A program made the position numbers and the translations under genes. A stretch of 64,000 nucleotides of DNA from an uncultured Clostridia bacterium. Its GTDB lineage: Bacteria; Bacillota; Clostridia; UBA1381; UMGS1253. Under the pieces are notes generated by a model that worked only from the letters and a program-made list of their open reading frames with translations, was not told where the DNA came from and ran no database searches. This document shows positions 48,820 through 58,260 of this stretch, piece after piece (position 1 is the first letter of the stretch; each line of letters starts with the position of its first letter). The stretch is taken from the NCBI GenBank assembly GCA_934456295.1, contig CAKSHB010000002.1:35563-99562 (forward strand), in the 5' to 3' direction.

Positions 48820-50439
48820 TCAATCTGCGTTTTTGTTTTTTGCTCCGCTTTTTACAGAATCAAGCAGCAGCTTGTATTCGAGAGAGTCAACCAGTGCATG
48901 CCAGCTGGCATCTATAATGTCGGTTGATACTCCGACGGTACTCCAATTATTAACGCCGTCGCTTGAACCTACAAGAACACGAACTTTTGAACTTGCCGCA
49001 CGGCTGTCAAGAACGCGTACTTTGTAATCTGTCAGTCTCACATTTTTGAGCTGAGGATAAAATTGCTCCAGTGCGCGTCTGAGTGCACGATCAAGCGCAT
49101 CAACAGGACCGTTGCCCTCATCTGCCGTAATGCTCGCATTATCACCGACATGTATTTTTATAAGAGCCGATGAACTTACTTCATCGCCGCTCGGTTCGCT
49201 CACTATAACCTTAAACTGGTTCAGGTTAAAATATGGCTTATATTTTCCCAGAATTTTTCTTATCAAAAGTTCCATAGAGCTTTCTGCGCCCTCAAACTGA
49301 TAGCCCTCATATTCAAGCTCTTTGAGTTTGTCGATAACAAGCCCTACCTCCGCACTGTGCTTATCCAATGTTTTATCAACCTTACGTATCGCTTTTATCA
49401 GATTTGCTCTGCCCGACATTTCGCTTATAAGTACGCGTCTTGTATTTCCGACTGCCTCAGGGTCAATATGTTCAAATGTCTTTGGGTTTTTCATCACTCC
49501 GTCCGCATGCATGCCGCCTTTATGCGCAAATGCACATGAACCGACATATGGCTGGTGCTCATCATGTGCAATGTTTGCTATTTCACTGACAAAACGTGCT
49601 GTATCGGTTATGTCCTCAAGTTTTCCGCCGTCAAGGCATGAATAAGAAAGTTTAAGCTCAAGGTTTGGTATAATGGTACACAAATTTGCGTTGCCGCAGC
49701 GCTCGCCGAGTCCGTTTATCGTTCCCTGGACATGTACAGCGCCGGCTCTCACTGCCGCTATTGAGTTTGCGGCTGCCATGCCTGTGTCGTTATGGCAATG
49801 TACGCCGATAGGCGTGCCGATATAGTTTGCAACTTCAGCAGTTATTTTATACACTTCGTCGGGAAACGCACTTCCGTTTGTGTCGCAAAGAACAACACAG
49901 TCGGCACCGGCTTGTTCGGCTGTTTTTATACATTCGAGCGCATAACCGCTGTTAGCCTTATATCCGTCAAAAAAATGCTCGGCATCAAATATGACTTCTT
50001 TTTTGTGAGCTTTTAAATATGAAACCGTATCAAATATAAGTTTAAGATTATTTTCATTTGATGTTTTCAGAATATCCGCAACGTGCAAATCCCATGTTTT
50101 CCCGAAAATGCATACGGCGGGCGTTCCGGCATCTAAAATGGCAAGTATATTTTCATCTTCATCAACTGACTTTCCGAGTCTGTGCGTTGAGCCGAAAGCG
50201 CAGAGTTTCGCATTTGCAAACTCTGTTTTTTTTGCGCGCTCAAAAAACTCGATATCCTTGGGATTTGAGCCGGGGTTGCCGGCCTCAATATATGATATGC
50301 CCAGTTCGTCAAGTTTTTTTGCAATTCTCAGCTTGTCCTCCACCGAAAATGATATGCCCTCAGTCTGCATACCGTCGCGCAGAGTTGAGTCAAAAATATC
50401 TATATGCCCTTTTTTTACTTTGCCGTTCAAATCATACAC
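48820..50439 (-). CDS. cimA: (R)-citramalate synthase
   Basis: A 539-residue enzyme that condenses pyruvate with acetyl-CoA into citramalate, the first step of the threonine-independent route to isoleucine. The catalytic barrel begins DIFDSTLRDGMQTEGISFSVEDK, which is a CimA-type opening; LeuA proteins read LRDGEQTPG instead. VVLCDTNGSAFPDEV, GVHCHNDTGMAAAN and HKGGMHADGV hold the metal and substrate residues. The C-terminal LeuA-type allosteric domain (about 400-530) binds the end product isoleucine. It starts three bases after the leuA stop and probably is translationally coupled. Some members were formerly called homocitrate or isopropylmalate synthase-like. Confidence 0.92.
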   Translation of the reverse strand: MYDLNGKVKKGHIDIFDSTLRDGMQTEGISFSVEDKLRIAKKLDELGISYIEAGNPGSNPKDIEFFERAKKTEFANAKLCAFGSTHRLGKSVDEDENILAILDAGTPAVCIFGKTWDLHVADILKTSNENNLKLIFDTVSYLKAHKKEVIFDAEHFFDGYKANSGYALECIKTAEQAGADCVVLCDTNGSAFPDEVYKITAEVANYIGTPIGVHCHNDTGMAAANSIAAVRAGAVHVQGTINGLGERCGNANLCTIIPNLELKLSYSCLDGGKLEDITDTARFVSEIANIAHDEHQPYVGSCAFAHKGGMHADGVMKNPKTFEHIDPEAVGNTRRVLISEMSGRANLIKAIRKVDKTLDKHSAEVGLVIDKLKELEYEGYQFEGAESSMELLIRKILGKYKPYFNLNQFKVIVSEPSGDEVSSSALIKIHVGDNASITADEGNGPVDALDRALRRALEQFYPQLKNVRLTDYKVRVLDSRAASSKVRVLVGSSDGVNNWSTVGVSTDIIDASWHALVDSLEYKLLLDSVKSGAKNKNAD

Positions 50440-50442
50440 CCC

Positions 50443-51948
50443 TTAAAGCAGACTTCTGTTAATTGCATTGAGATAAGCCTTTGCACTCGACTCGATAACG
50501 TCTATGCTTATAGCTTTTCCGCGGAACTTCTTTCCGCCGACGGAAATCATTACGCTCGCCTCACTCAAAGCGTCGGTTCCGTCTGTAACAGCGCGTAGAG
50601 AATAGCTCTCAAGCGTTGCACTTATGCCTGTCATACGCTCAATAGCTTTAAACATGGCGTCAACAGGGCCGTCACCCGTAGCTGCATCTGTCAGCTGTTC
50701 GTTTTCTTTTGTCATTGTAACGGTAGCGGTTGCAATCATATGATTTCCGCTGTTAATCTGGAATGATGTCATTGCATATACCTCGGGAATATGCGACATG
50801 CGCTCGTTCACTATTGCTTCTATATCTTCATCAGACACATTTTTTTTCTTGTCTGCAAGCTCTTTGAACTTTTTGAAAGCTCTGTCCAAAGCCTCTTTAT
50901 CAAGCTCATAGCCCATGTTTTGTATGTGCGTACGAAATGCCGCTCTGCCCGACAGCTTGCCGAGAGCAAGCTCTGTCTTTTTTGCGCCTATGCTTTCCGG
51001 TGTCATTATCTCATATGTGAGCGGATTTTTCAGCACGCCGTCCTGGTGTATGCCGGATTCATGCGCAAACGCATTTGCTCCGATTATAGGCTTTAACGGA
51101 TTTATCGCTATGCCTGCAATGCTTGATACAAGCTTGCTTGTGCGTGCAATCTGACGTGTTTCAATTTCTGTTTTTATGTTGCCGTATAATTCGGGGCGTG
51201 TGCGTATAGCCATTACAACTTCTTCAAACGGCGTATTTCCCGCACGTTCGCCCAAACCATTTATTGTACATTCTGCCTGTGTTGCTCCGGCACGTATAGC
51301 CGCAAGTGTATTTGATGACGCAAGACCGAGGTCGTTATGACAATGCACGCTGAGGCATACTTTGTCAATTCCGTCCACATTTTCTCTGATGTTTGCAATC
51401 ATATTATAAAATTCATCGGGAGTGGTATAGCCTACTGTATCGGGCACATTTATACATGTTGCCCCCTCTTTTATTACGGCTTCAAAAATCCTGTATAAAA
51501 ATTCAGGTCTGCTGCGTGAGGCGTCCTCTGCGGAAAATTCAACCTCTTCGCAAAAACGCTTTGCATATCTTACTGCCTCCGCAGCTTTTTGCAAAACCTG
51601 TTCTTCGTCCATTTTGAGCTTATATTTCATATGAATATCGCTTGTTGCAATAAAGGTGTGGATATATGGTTTTTCTGCAGCTTTTACCGCCTCCCATGCT
51701 GCGTCTATGTCGCTTTTTACAGCGCGCGCAAGACTGCATACATATGCATTTTTCACATTTGCCGCAACTTCTTTTATTGCATTAAAATCCCCGGGCGATG
51801 CCGCAGCAAAACCTGCTTCTATGATGCCTATACCCAATTTATCAAGCTGGCGTGCTATCCCCGTTTTTTCTTCAAGATTCATATTCACGCCGGGTGTTTG
51901 CTCTCCGTCGCGCAATGTCGTATCAAAAAATCTGAGTTTCCTTTCCAT
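50443..51948 (-). CDS. leuA: 2-isopropylmalate synthase
   Basis: A 501-residue enzyme that condenses 2-oxoisovalerate with acetyl-CoA in the first committed step of leucine synthesis. The barrel starts FFDTTLRDGEQTPGVNM, with the metal His pair in LSVHCHNDLGLASSNTLAA and HESGIHQDGVLKNP. The C-terminal regulatory domain, which binds leucine, has ATVTMTKENEQLTDAATGDGPVDAMFKAI. Length is normal for the short clostridial form. It precedes cimA by 3 bases; sharing an operon suggests joint control of leucine and isoleucine supply. No T-box or leader peptide fits in the 37-base gap before it. Confidence 0.95.
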   Translation of the reverse strand: MERKLRFFDTTLRDGEQTPGVNMNLEEKTGIARQLDKLGIGIIEAGFAAASPGDFNAIKEVAANVKNAYVCSLARAVKSDIDAAWEAVKAAEKPYIHTFIATSDIHMKYKLKMDEEQVLQKAAEAVRYAKRFCEEVEFSAEDASRSRPEFLYRIFEAVIKEGATCINVPDTVGYTTPDEFYNMIANIRENVDGIDKVCLSVHCHNDLGLASSNTLAAIRAGATQAECTINGLGERAGNTPFEEVVMAIRTRPELYGNIKTEIETRQIARTSKLVSSIAGIAINPLKPIIGANAFAHESGIHQDGVLKNPLTYEIMTPESIGAKKTELALGKLSGRAAFRTHIQNMGYELDKEALDRAFKKFKELADKKKNVSDEDIEAIVNERMSHIPEVYAMTSFQINSGNHMIATATVTMTKENEQLTDAATGDGPVDAMFKAIERMTGISATLESYSLRAVTDGTDALSEASVMISVGGKKFRGKAISIDVIESSAKAYLNAINRSLL

Positions 51949-51985
51949 AATAACACGTCCTCCCTGTTATTTTTATAAAAGAGCT

Positions 51986-52939
51986 TTATTTTTTATCTGT
52001 CAGCATGTCAGATGCAAAAAATCTGCCGAGCCGTTCAAAGCATTGCTTAATCATATTGTCAAAAGGCGCCTTCAGATGTATAATTTCATCATTTCTTTTA
52101 AACCATGTGAGCTGCCTTTTGGCATATCTTCTTGAGTGCCTTTTTATAAGCTCTTTTGCCTCGTCAATCGAACACAGCCCTCTGTAGCAGTCTATAAGCT
52201 CTCTGTAGCCTATTGCCTGCATAGATGTCATGGTACGTTTGCAGCCTGCATGTATAAGCTTTTCAAATTCATCATACAGTCCTGCCTCAAACATCATATC
52301 AACACGAGCGTCAATACGGCTGTAGAGCGTGTTTCTGTCCCATTCCGGCATAAAACAAATGCTTTTATACGGGCTTTCCTCAAGTTTTGAATTTTCTATT
52401 TGGCTCGAAAATGTGCTGCCGCTTGTATAGCAAACCTCAAGCGCACGAATAACTCTTCTGATATTGTTTGGGTGAATATTTTCCGCTGCCTTCGGATCCT
52501 CTTTTTTTAAAAGCCCGTACATATAGTCATTTCCATTTTTTTCGGCAAGAGCGGTTAATTTTTCTCTTGTTTCGGTATCTGCGTTTGTCTGTGCCAGTTT
52601 TATATTTTGCAGTACATTATCGATATAAAGCCCTGTTCCGCCTGCCATAACGGGAAGTTTTTTTCGTGCATAGACATCTTCTATACGCTGTCTTGCCATT
52701 TTTGCATATAAAGCAACGCTGAAATTTTCATAAGGCTCGGCAATGTCTATCATGTGATGCGGTATGCCGGCTTTTTCCTCCTCGGTTGGCTTTGCCGTTC
52801 CGATATCCATATGCTTATATATCTGCATACTGTCAGCGCTTATAACCTCTCCGTTATACCGTTTTGCAATTTCTATCGAGAGGGCTGTTTTCCCTGAGGC
52901 TGTCGGTCCTGCGACAACAACAAGCGGTATTTTATCCAT
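51986..52939 (-). CDS. miaA: tRNA dimethylallyltransferase
   Basis: A 317-residue enzyme that transfers dimethylallyl from DMAPP to N6 of A37 in UNN-decoding tRNAs. The P-loop-like substrate site is VVAGPTASGKTALSIE. DSMQIYKHMDIGTAKPT with the catalytic Asp, and AGGTGLYIDNVL, are the other signatures. The C-terminal QLTWFKRND is also conserved. It supplies the substrate of MiaB, whose gene lies about 6 kb upstream on the same strand. GGAG lies before ATG 52939. mutL-miaA adjacency is widespread in bacteria. Confidence 0.96.
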   Translation of the reverse strand: MDKIPLVVVAGPTASGKTALSIEIAKRYNGEVISADSMQIYKHMDIGTAKPTEEEKAGIPHHMIDIAEPYENFSVALYAKMARQRIEDVYARKKLPVMAGGTGLYIDNVLQNIKLAQTNADTETREKLTALAEKNGNDYMYGLLKKEDPKAAENIHPNNIRRVIRALEVCYTSGSTFSSQIENSKLEESPYKSICFMPEWDRNTLYSRIDARVDMMFEAGLYDEFEKLIHAGCKRTMTSMQAIGYRELIDCYRGLCSIDEAKELIKRHSRRYAKRQLTWFKRNDEIIHLKAPFDNMIKQCFERLGRFFASDMLTDKK

Positions 52940-52979
52940 TATAAAAGTATCTCCGTTTTTTTGTAAAAAATTTTATGTG

Positions 52980-55064
52980 TCACACTATACGCTTAAATTG
53001 TTTTTCAAGCTCATATTTTGTGAGCGAAATCATAATAGGTCTGCCGTGCGGACAAGTATTAATGCCCTTCATTGCAAGAATTTTATCAACAAGCGCGCGT
53101 ATTTCCTTTTCGTTGAGCGCATGATTTGCCTTTATTGCCGATTTGCACGCAACTGTATACATGGCGCGTTCATTGCTCTCGCCTATTATGTGCTTTTTGT
53201 CGCTCATCATTTGTCCCAGCAGTTCTATAAATAGGTCTTTTATATCATTATAGTCAGTGTTTACCGGCGCTCCGTTTATAATAATGGTATTTGTGCCGAA
53301 TTCCTCCGCCTCAAAACCAAGCGAAGCAAAGCGGGCTTCATTTTCCTTTGCATATTCAAATTCCGGCGCCGACAAATCGACAACTACAGGAGCGAGAAGT
53401 GACTGGGTTTTTATGCCGCCGTTTTCCATATCACGCTTTAATTCCTCATAATTAAGACGTTCATGGGCAGCGTGCTGATCTATGAGAAGTGCTTTTCCGT
53501 CACATTCTATGATTATATATGTATTAAAAAGCGTACCGATGATTTTGTAGTCGTTATTCTCTGTACCGGATACAGCGCAATCTTTAATTTCATTGCTGCG
53601 CTGAATGTCAGGCTGCGTATTCTCTTTCTTTTCTTCACAAAAACGTCTTATCGAATTTTCGCCGGACTTAGGTGCGGCTGTTTTATAACTGTCGCCGTTT
53701 TCATACAGCGCAGCTTTTTCAGCTTTATAGTCGTTTGTGAGGGTAACCGCTTTTTTTGGTGCGGGCGGTTCGGCATACAAAGCAGTTTCTTTATTTTTTA
53801 CATATATTGTTTCCTTTATTTCGGGGCGCTTATCAGGAACAATTTTTGAAATATACTCAGATGCCCCTGCATTTGAAAGCGCAGCTTCGGCGCTGCTTTT
53901 CGGATTGTTTTCGATGATTGGTTTTTCTTGTATTTTTTCTTTTGTTTCAGTATCGGTTTCTATGCCGGTCTTTATCGGGTCTATAAGCGTTTGCACAAAC
54001 TCCTGTGCTTTTAATGTAAAGCTTTCGTTTTTATATGCCTCTTTGCGTTTTGTGATTTTAACATCGGGAATGGCAGGTTTTTCATATAAGGCATTTTTTA
54101 CCGCCCAATACACAGTATCAAACACCTTTTTTTCATCGGAAAACTTTACTTCTGTTTTTTTCGGGTGCACATTTACATCTATGAAAGCCGGATTTATGTC
54201 GAGTTTTATGACTGCAAAGGCAAACTTACCTCCCATAAGCTGATTTTTATATGCTTCATCAAGAGCTGCCGTTATTGCGCGGCTTTTGATATATCTTCCG
54301 TTCACAAAAAAGCTCTGATAGTTTCTGTTCGGACGGCTTATTGTGCTTTTACCGACATATCCGCTCACACGCAATACATTATCCCCATAATCCAGCGGAA
54401 TTACACTTTTTGCATAGTCGCGGCCGTAGATTGTATATATTGCATTTACCGGATTGCCGTCACCCGATGATGAAAAAACAATTTTTCCGTTGTTGATATA
54501 TTTGAATGATATTTCGGGATGCGCAAGCACAAAACGCTGCATTATATCAGTAATATAGCTTGCTTCGGTTGTATCCTTTTTCATAAATTTCATTCGTGCG
54601 GGCGTATTATAGAAAAGCTTTCTGACCTCTATCGTCGTGCCGTCGGGCGCACCAACCTCCTCGACATCTTCCATCTCGCCGCCCTCGACATAGACACGCG
54701 TGGCAGTACTTGCATGCGCTGTTTTTGTAGTCAGGATTACTTTTGAAACTGCCGCTATTGAACATAATGCCTCTCCGCGAAAACCGAGAGTATCTATCGC
54801 TGCCAAATCCTCGGCATGAAGAATTTTGCTCGTTGCATGGCGTATAAATGCAAGACCGACATCGCCGGCTTCAATTCCGCCTCCGTTATCGGTAACGCGC
54901 ATATACGATATGCCCCCATTTTTTATTTCAATGGTAATTGTGTTTGCACCTGCATCGATTGAATTTTCCACAAGCTCCTTTATAACGGAGGCAGGTCTTT
55001 CAACAACCTCTCCTGCGGCGATCATGTTTGCCACAGATGCGTCCAGCAGATTTATTTTCCCCAT
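52980..55064 (-). CDS. mutL: DNA mismatch repair protein MutL (endonuclease type)
   Basis: A 694-residue GHKL ATPase of the mismatch repair system. The ATPase has the N box ELVENSIDAGA, the G1 box DNGGGI and the GFRGEAL motif. Residues about 345-490 form a variable, Lys/Glu/Pro-rich linker. The C-terminal dimerisation domain includes the endonuclease motif DQHAAHERLNYEEL, ACKSAIKANHAL and CPHGRP, so this MutL should nick DNA itself, as expected in organisms without MutH. GGAGGGCGG precedes ATG 55064. It follows mutS by 36 bases. Confidence 0.97.
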   Translation of the reverse strand: MGKINLLDASVANMIAAGEVVERPASVIKELVENSIDAGANTITIEIKNGGISYMRVTDNGGGIEAGDVGLAFIRHATSKILHAEDLAAIDTLGFRGEALCSIAAVSKVILTTKTAHASTATRVYVEGGEMEDVEEVGAPDGTTIEVRKLFYNTPARMKFMKKDTTEASYITDIMQRFVLAHPEISFKYINNGKIVFSSSGDGNPVNAIYTIYGRDYAKSVIPLDYGDNVLRVSGYVGKSTISRPNRNYQSFFVNGRYIKSRAITAALDEAYKNQLMGGKFAFAVIKLDINPAFIDVNVHPKKTEVKFSDEKKVFDTVYWAVKNALYEKPAIPDVKITKRKEAYKNESFTLKAQEFVQTLIDPIKTGIETDTETKEKIQEKPIIENNPKSSAEAALSNAGASEYISKIVPDKRPEIKETIYVKNKETALYAEPPAPKKAVTLTNDYKAEKAALYENGDSYKTAAPKSGENSIRRFCEEKKENTQPDIQRSNEIKDCAVSGTENNDYKIIGTLFNTYIIIECDGKALLIDQHAAHERLNYEELKRDMENGGIKTQSLLAPVVVDLSAPEFEYAKENEARFASLGFEAEEFGTNTIIINGAPVNTDYNDIKDLFIELLGQMMSDKKHIIGESNERAMYTVACKSAIKANHALNEKEIRALVDKILAMKGINTCPHGRPIMISLTKYELEKQFKRIV

Positions 55065-55100
55065 ATTTGCCGCCCTCCTTATATGTAAAGTTATACAGCT

Positions 55101-57731
55101 TTACATGTCTTTTGCCTTATTGGTAAGTTCATAAAGTTTATTTAATGCTTCAATCGGAGTATATGTTGTCACATCGAGCCTTTTAAGTTCTTCGATAACT
55201 TCATTGCCGCTGTCATTTTTCATATTAAGCAACGCATAATTTACTGTGTCAATCCCTTCAAGCTGATATGAACCTTTATTTACATCGTTCTTTTCAAGTG
55301 CAGAAAATATTTCCTTTGCGCGTACCGTGACATCTGACGGTATGCCGGCAAGAGCCGCAACCTCTATGCCATAGCTCCCATCTGCGCCGCCGCGGATTAT
55401 TTTGCGAAGAAATGTTATGTTATCGCCGCGTTTTTTTACGGCAATGCAATAATTTTTTACTCCTGCAAGCCTGTTTTCAAGCTCGGTCAGCTCGTGATAA
55501 TGAGTTGAAAACAGCGTTTTTGCGCCGATTTTTTCTTTATCGCATATATATTCCGCCACAGCCCAAGCAATGGAAAGACCGTCATAGGTGCTCGTTCCCC
55601 TGCCTATCTCATCAAGAATAACAAGACTGTTTTTTGTGGCATTTTTCAGTATATTTGTAACCTCATTCATTTCAACCATGAATGTACTCTGTCCGGTTGC
55701 AAGGTCATCTGATGCTCCCACGCGTGTAAATATTTTATCAACAATACCTATTTTCGCCGAGCTTGCAGGTACAAAGCTGCCAATCTGAGCCATAAGCGTA
55801 ATAAGTGCAACCTGGCGCATATATGTTGATTTGCCTGCCATATTCGGACCTGTTATAATACACATGCGGTCGTCAGAGGTGTTTAAATATGTATCATTCG
55901 GCACAAACAGCTCATTTTTCAGCATTTTTTCAACAACGGGGTGACGCCCGTCTTTTATTTCCGTTGCATCGGAATTATCAATAACAGGCATTACATAATC
56001 ATTTTGTTCGGCAACATATGCAAATGATGAAAGAACATCGATTGTTGCAATAACCTCTGCCGTATTTTTCAAACGCTCAATCTGCGCACATACTTGCTTT
56101 TTCAGTTCATCAAAAAGATGCAGTTCAAGCCGTATGAGCCTGTCCTCAGCTCCGATAATGATGTTTTCGATTTCTTTGAGCTTTGGTGTTATGTAGCGTT
56201 CGCCGTTTACAAGGGTCTGCTTTCGCACATAGTAGTCCGGCACCGCTGAAACCTGCCCCTTGCTGACCTCTATATAGTAGCCGAAAACCTTGTTATAGCC
56301 AACTTTGAGTGTTTTTATGCCTGTTTTTTCGCGCTCACTGCTCTGAATATCGGCTATCCAGCTTTTGCCCTCTGTCTGTGCGCGTCTGTATTCGTCCACA
56401 TTTTCGTTGTATCCGCTTTTTATAACTCCGCCGTCACGCGCATTTACCGGCGGCTCATCGGAAACGGCAGCTTCAAGAAGTTCTTTTATATCTGCCATTA
56501 CGTCAAGATGTTTATACTGCTTATCAAGTATGTCTGAGTTGAATTGTGAAAGTTTAAATTTTATTTCGGGAAGTACACCGAGTGAATCGCGCAGCGATAT
56601 CATATCACGAGGAGAGGCGCTTCCGAGAGAGATGCGGTTAATCAGGCGCGATATATCATATATTTTATCAAGACACTCGCATATTTCCTCTCTGAGCATT
56701 ATATTTTCTTTCAGCTCTCGCACGCCTTCAAGGCGCATTTTTATCTGCTCCGAGCTCAGCAAAGGTTTTTCAATCCATTGTGCAAGCATGCGTCCGCCCA
56801 TGGAAGTTTTCGTTTTGTCAAGAACCCAGAGCAGAGTACCCTTTTTTGATTTTTCACGCATAGAAGCCGTAAGCTCAAGGTTTCTTCTTGTGCTATAATC
56901 AATCCCCATAAACTGTGCTGTTTCGTAGCGCTTTATGTTCATTATTTTAAAAAGAGAAGATTTCTGCGTGTCGCACAAATACATTATCGCAGCGCCTATT
57001 CCGCACGTGAGTGTTTCGTCGGCACTTATCTCCGGTAGGGATAAATCCGATGAATCCATTTCGTCAGCGAGTGCGCTTTTTGCCATATCATAGTCAAAAA
57101 AGTCCTCGTTTATGTCGCCTATATAGGTATCAAAGCGGCTTTTTATGTCTGATAAATATAAACTGCGCGCCTTGCTGTTAAAAATTATTTCCGATGGATT
57201 ATAACCTGCTATTTCATCGGACACAGAATCCGATTTCGCATTTTTCAGTTTTGTCGCAAAAAGCTCGCCCGTTGAAATATCTGCAAATACAAGCGCTGTT
57301 TCATCTTCATCGTTTGTATATATAAGCGCAAGAAAATTATTTTTCTTTTCATCAAGCGCACGTGCGTCCGTCAGTGTGCCCGGCGTAACTATTTTAACAA
57401 CTTCGCGGCTTACAAGCCCTTTTGCAAGCGCAGGATCCTCTGTCTGTTCGCATATTGCAACCTTGTATCCCTTTGATACCAAACGCACTATGTATGAATC
57501 GGCGCTGTGGAACGGTACGCCGCACATAGGTATACGTCCGCTTTCGCCGCCGATTTCATCGCCTTTTTTCCCTCCGCGTCCCGTCAAAACAAGCTCAAGC
57601 TCACGTGATGCAATTCTTGCGTCATCATTAAACATTTCATAAAAATCGCCGAGACGGTAAAACAAGATACAATCGCTGTATTTTTCTTTAACCTGCAAAT
57701 ACTGTTTCATCATAGGCGTTACTTCAGTCAC
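55101..57731 (-). CDS. mutS: DNA mismatch repair protein MutS
   Basis: An 876-residue mismatch-recognition ATPase. The N-terminal mismatch-binding domain has YSDCILFYRLGDFYEMF, with the Phe-x-Glu motif in DFYEMF. The clamp and lever domains are in the middle. The ATPase has Walker A GPNMAGKSTYMRQ and Walker B LVILDEIGRGTSTYDG, with FSTHYHEL following. A GTG at 57731 lies eight bases after AAAGGGGG and gives the family-like start TEVTPMMKQYLQVK, so I prefer it. An in-frame ATG at 57770 would add 13 residues before the ribosome site. It is followed by mutL and miaA in one operon. Confidence 0.96.
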   Translation of the reverse strand: MTEVTPMMKQYLQVKEKYSDCILFYRLGDFYEMFNDDARIASRELELVLTGRGGKKGDEIGGESGRIPMCGVPFHSADSYIVRLVSKGYKVAICEQTEDPALAKGLVSREVVKIVTPGTLTDARALDEKKNNFLALIYTNDEDETALVFADISTGELFATKLKNAKSDSVSDEIAGYNPSEIIFNSKARSLYLSDIKSRFDTYIGDINEDFFDYDMAKSALADEMDSSDLSLPEISADETLTCGIGAAIMYLCDTQKSSLFKIMNIKRYETAQFMGIDYSTRRNLELTASMREKSKKGTLLWVLDKTKTSMGGRMLAQWIEKPLLSSEQIKMRLEGVRELKENIMLREEICECLDKIYDISRLINRISLGSASPRDMISLRDSLGVLPEIKFKLSQFNSDILDKQYKHLDVMADIKELLEAAVSDEPPVNARDGGVIKSGYNENVDEYRRAQTEGKSWIADIQSSEREKTGIKTLKVGYNKVFGYYIEVSKGQVSAVPDYYVRKQTLVNGERYITPKLKEIENIIIGAEDRLIRLELHLFDELKKQVCAQIERLKNTAEVIATIDVLSSFAYVAEQNDYVMPVIDNSDATEIKDGRHPVVEKMLKNELFVPNDTYLNTSDDRMCIITGPNMAGKSTYMRQVALITLMAQIGSFVPASSAKIGIVDKIFTRVGASDDLATGQSTFMVEMNEVTNILKNATKNSLVILDEIGRGTSTYDGLSIAWAVAEYICDKEKIGAKTLFSTHYHELTELENRLAGVKNYCIAVKKRGDNITFLRKIIRGGADGSYGIEVAALAGIPSDVTVRAKEIFSALEKNDVNKGSYQLEGIDTVNYALLNMKNDSGNEVIEELKRLDVTTYTPIEALNKLYELTNKAKDM

Positions 57732-57796
57732 ACCTGTATCCCCCTTTGTTTCGGCGCTTAAAAGCCGCATTTACCGAAACCATGTGTAAAAAAATA

Positions 57797-58183
57797 TTAG
57801 TGGCAGCCGCCGCATGTGCTGCAGTCTGACGAGCAGCCGCTGTGTGTCTGTCCGGTCACATAAAACGAAATAATGTTATTTACCTGCTCCATAACTGCGT
57901 CGAGTTCTTTTCTTGCAGTCACATATTTATTAATCTTCTCGTTTTCCATAAGTTTGTCAAATTCTGCGGACAGCTGCGTGCGTATATCCTCCATTTCCTC
58001 TTTTGTGAGGTTTTCCTTCTGTGCCTTCTGCGCAAGCTGTATGCGCTTTAAGTTATATTCGCCTATAAGCTGCTGTGCCGTTTCGTCATTGTTCTGTGCT
58101 TCTTCGGCATTTTTTACAGCTGCCATAAGTTCGCTTTCCGCTATAGTTTTTCCAAGCTCTCTTGCCATATCCAAAATATCCAT
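57797..58183 (-). CDS. YlbF/YmcA family regulator with a cysteine-rich tail
   Basis: A 128-residue helical protein of the Com_YlbF family. In Bacillus, YlbF, YmcA and YaaT form a complex that carries Fe-S clusters and controls RNase Y-dependent mRNA maturation and development. The conserved part is MDILDMARELGKTIAESE and the later EEMEDIRTQLSAEFDKLMEN. The C-terminus has Cys117, Cys121, Cys124 and Cys127 before a last His, a possible metal or Fe-S ligand set (inference). ATG 58183 has GGAGGA upstream; the frame is open five codons further to a TTG. It lies between miaB and mutS, a neighbourhood often seen for this gene in clostridia, as far as I recall. Confidence 0.85.
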   Translation of the reverse strand: MDILDMARELGKTIAESELMAAVKNAEEAQNNDETAQQLIGEYNLKRIQLAQKAQKENLTKEEMEDIRTQLSAEFDKLMENEKINKYVTARKELDAVMEQVNNIISFYVTGQTHSGCSSDCSTCGGCH

Positions 58184-58260
58184 TTTTTCTTCCTCCAAAA
58201 AGTTTTATAATATATTTGTTAAACGCCGATTATGACGCATATAACCTTTTTATGATAAAA

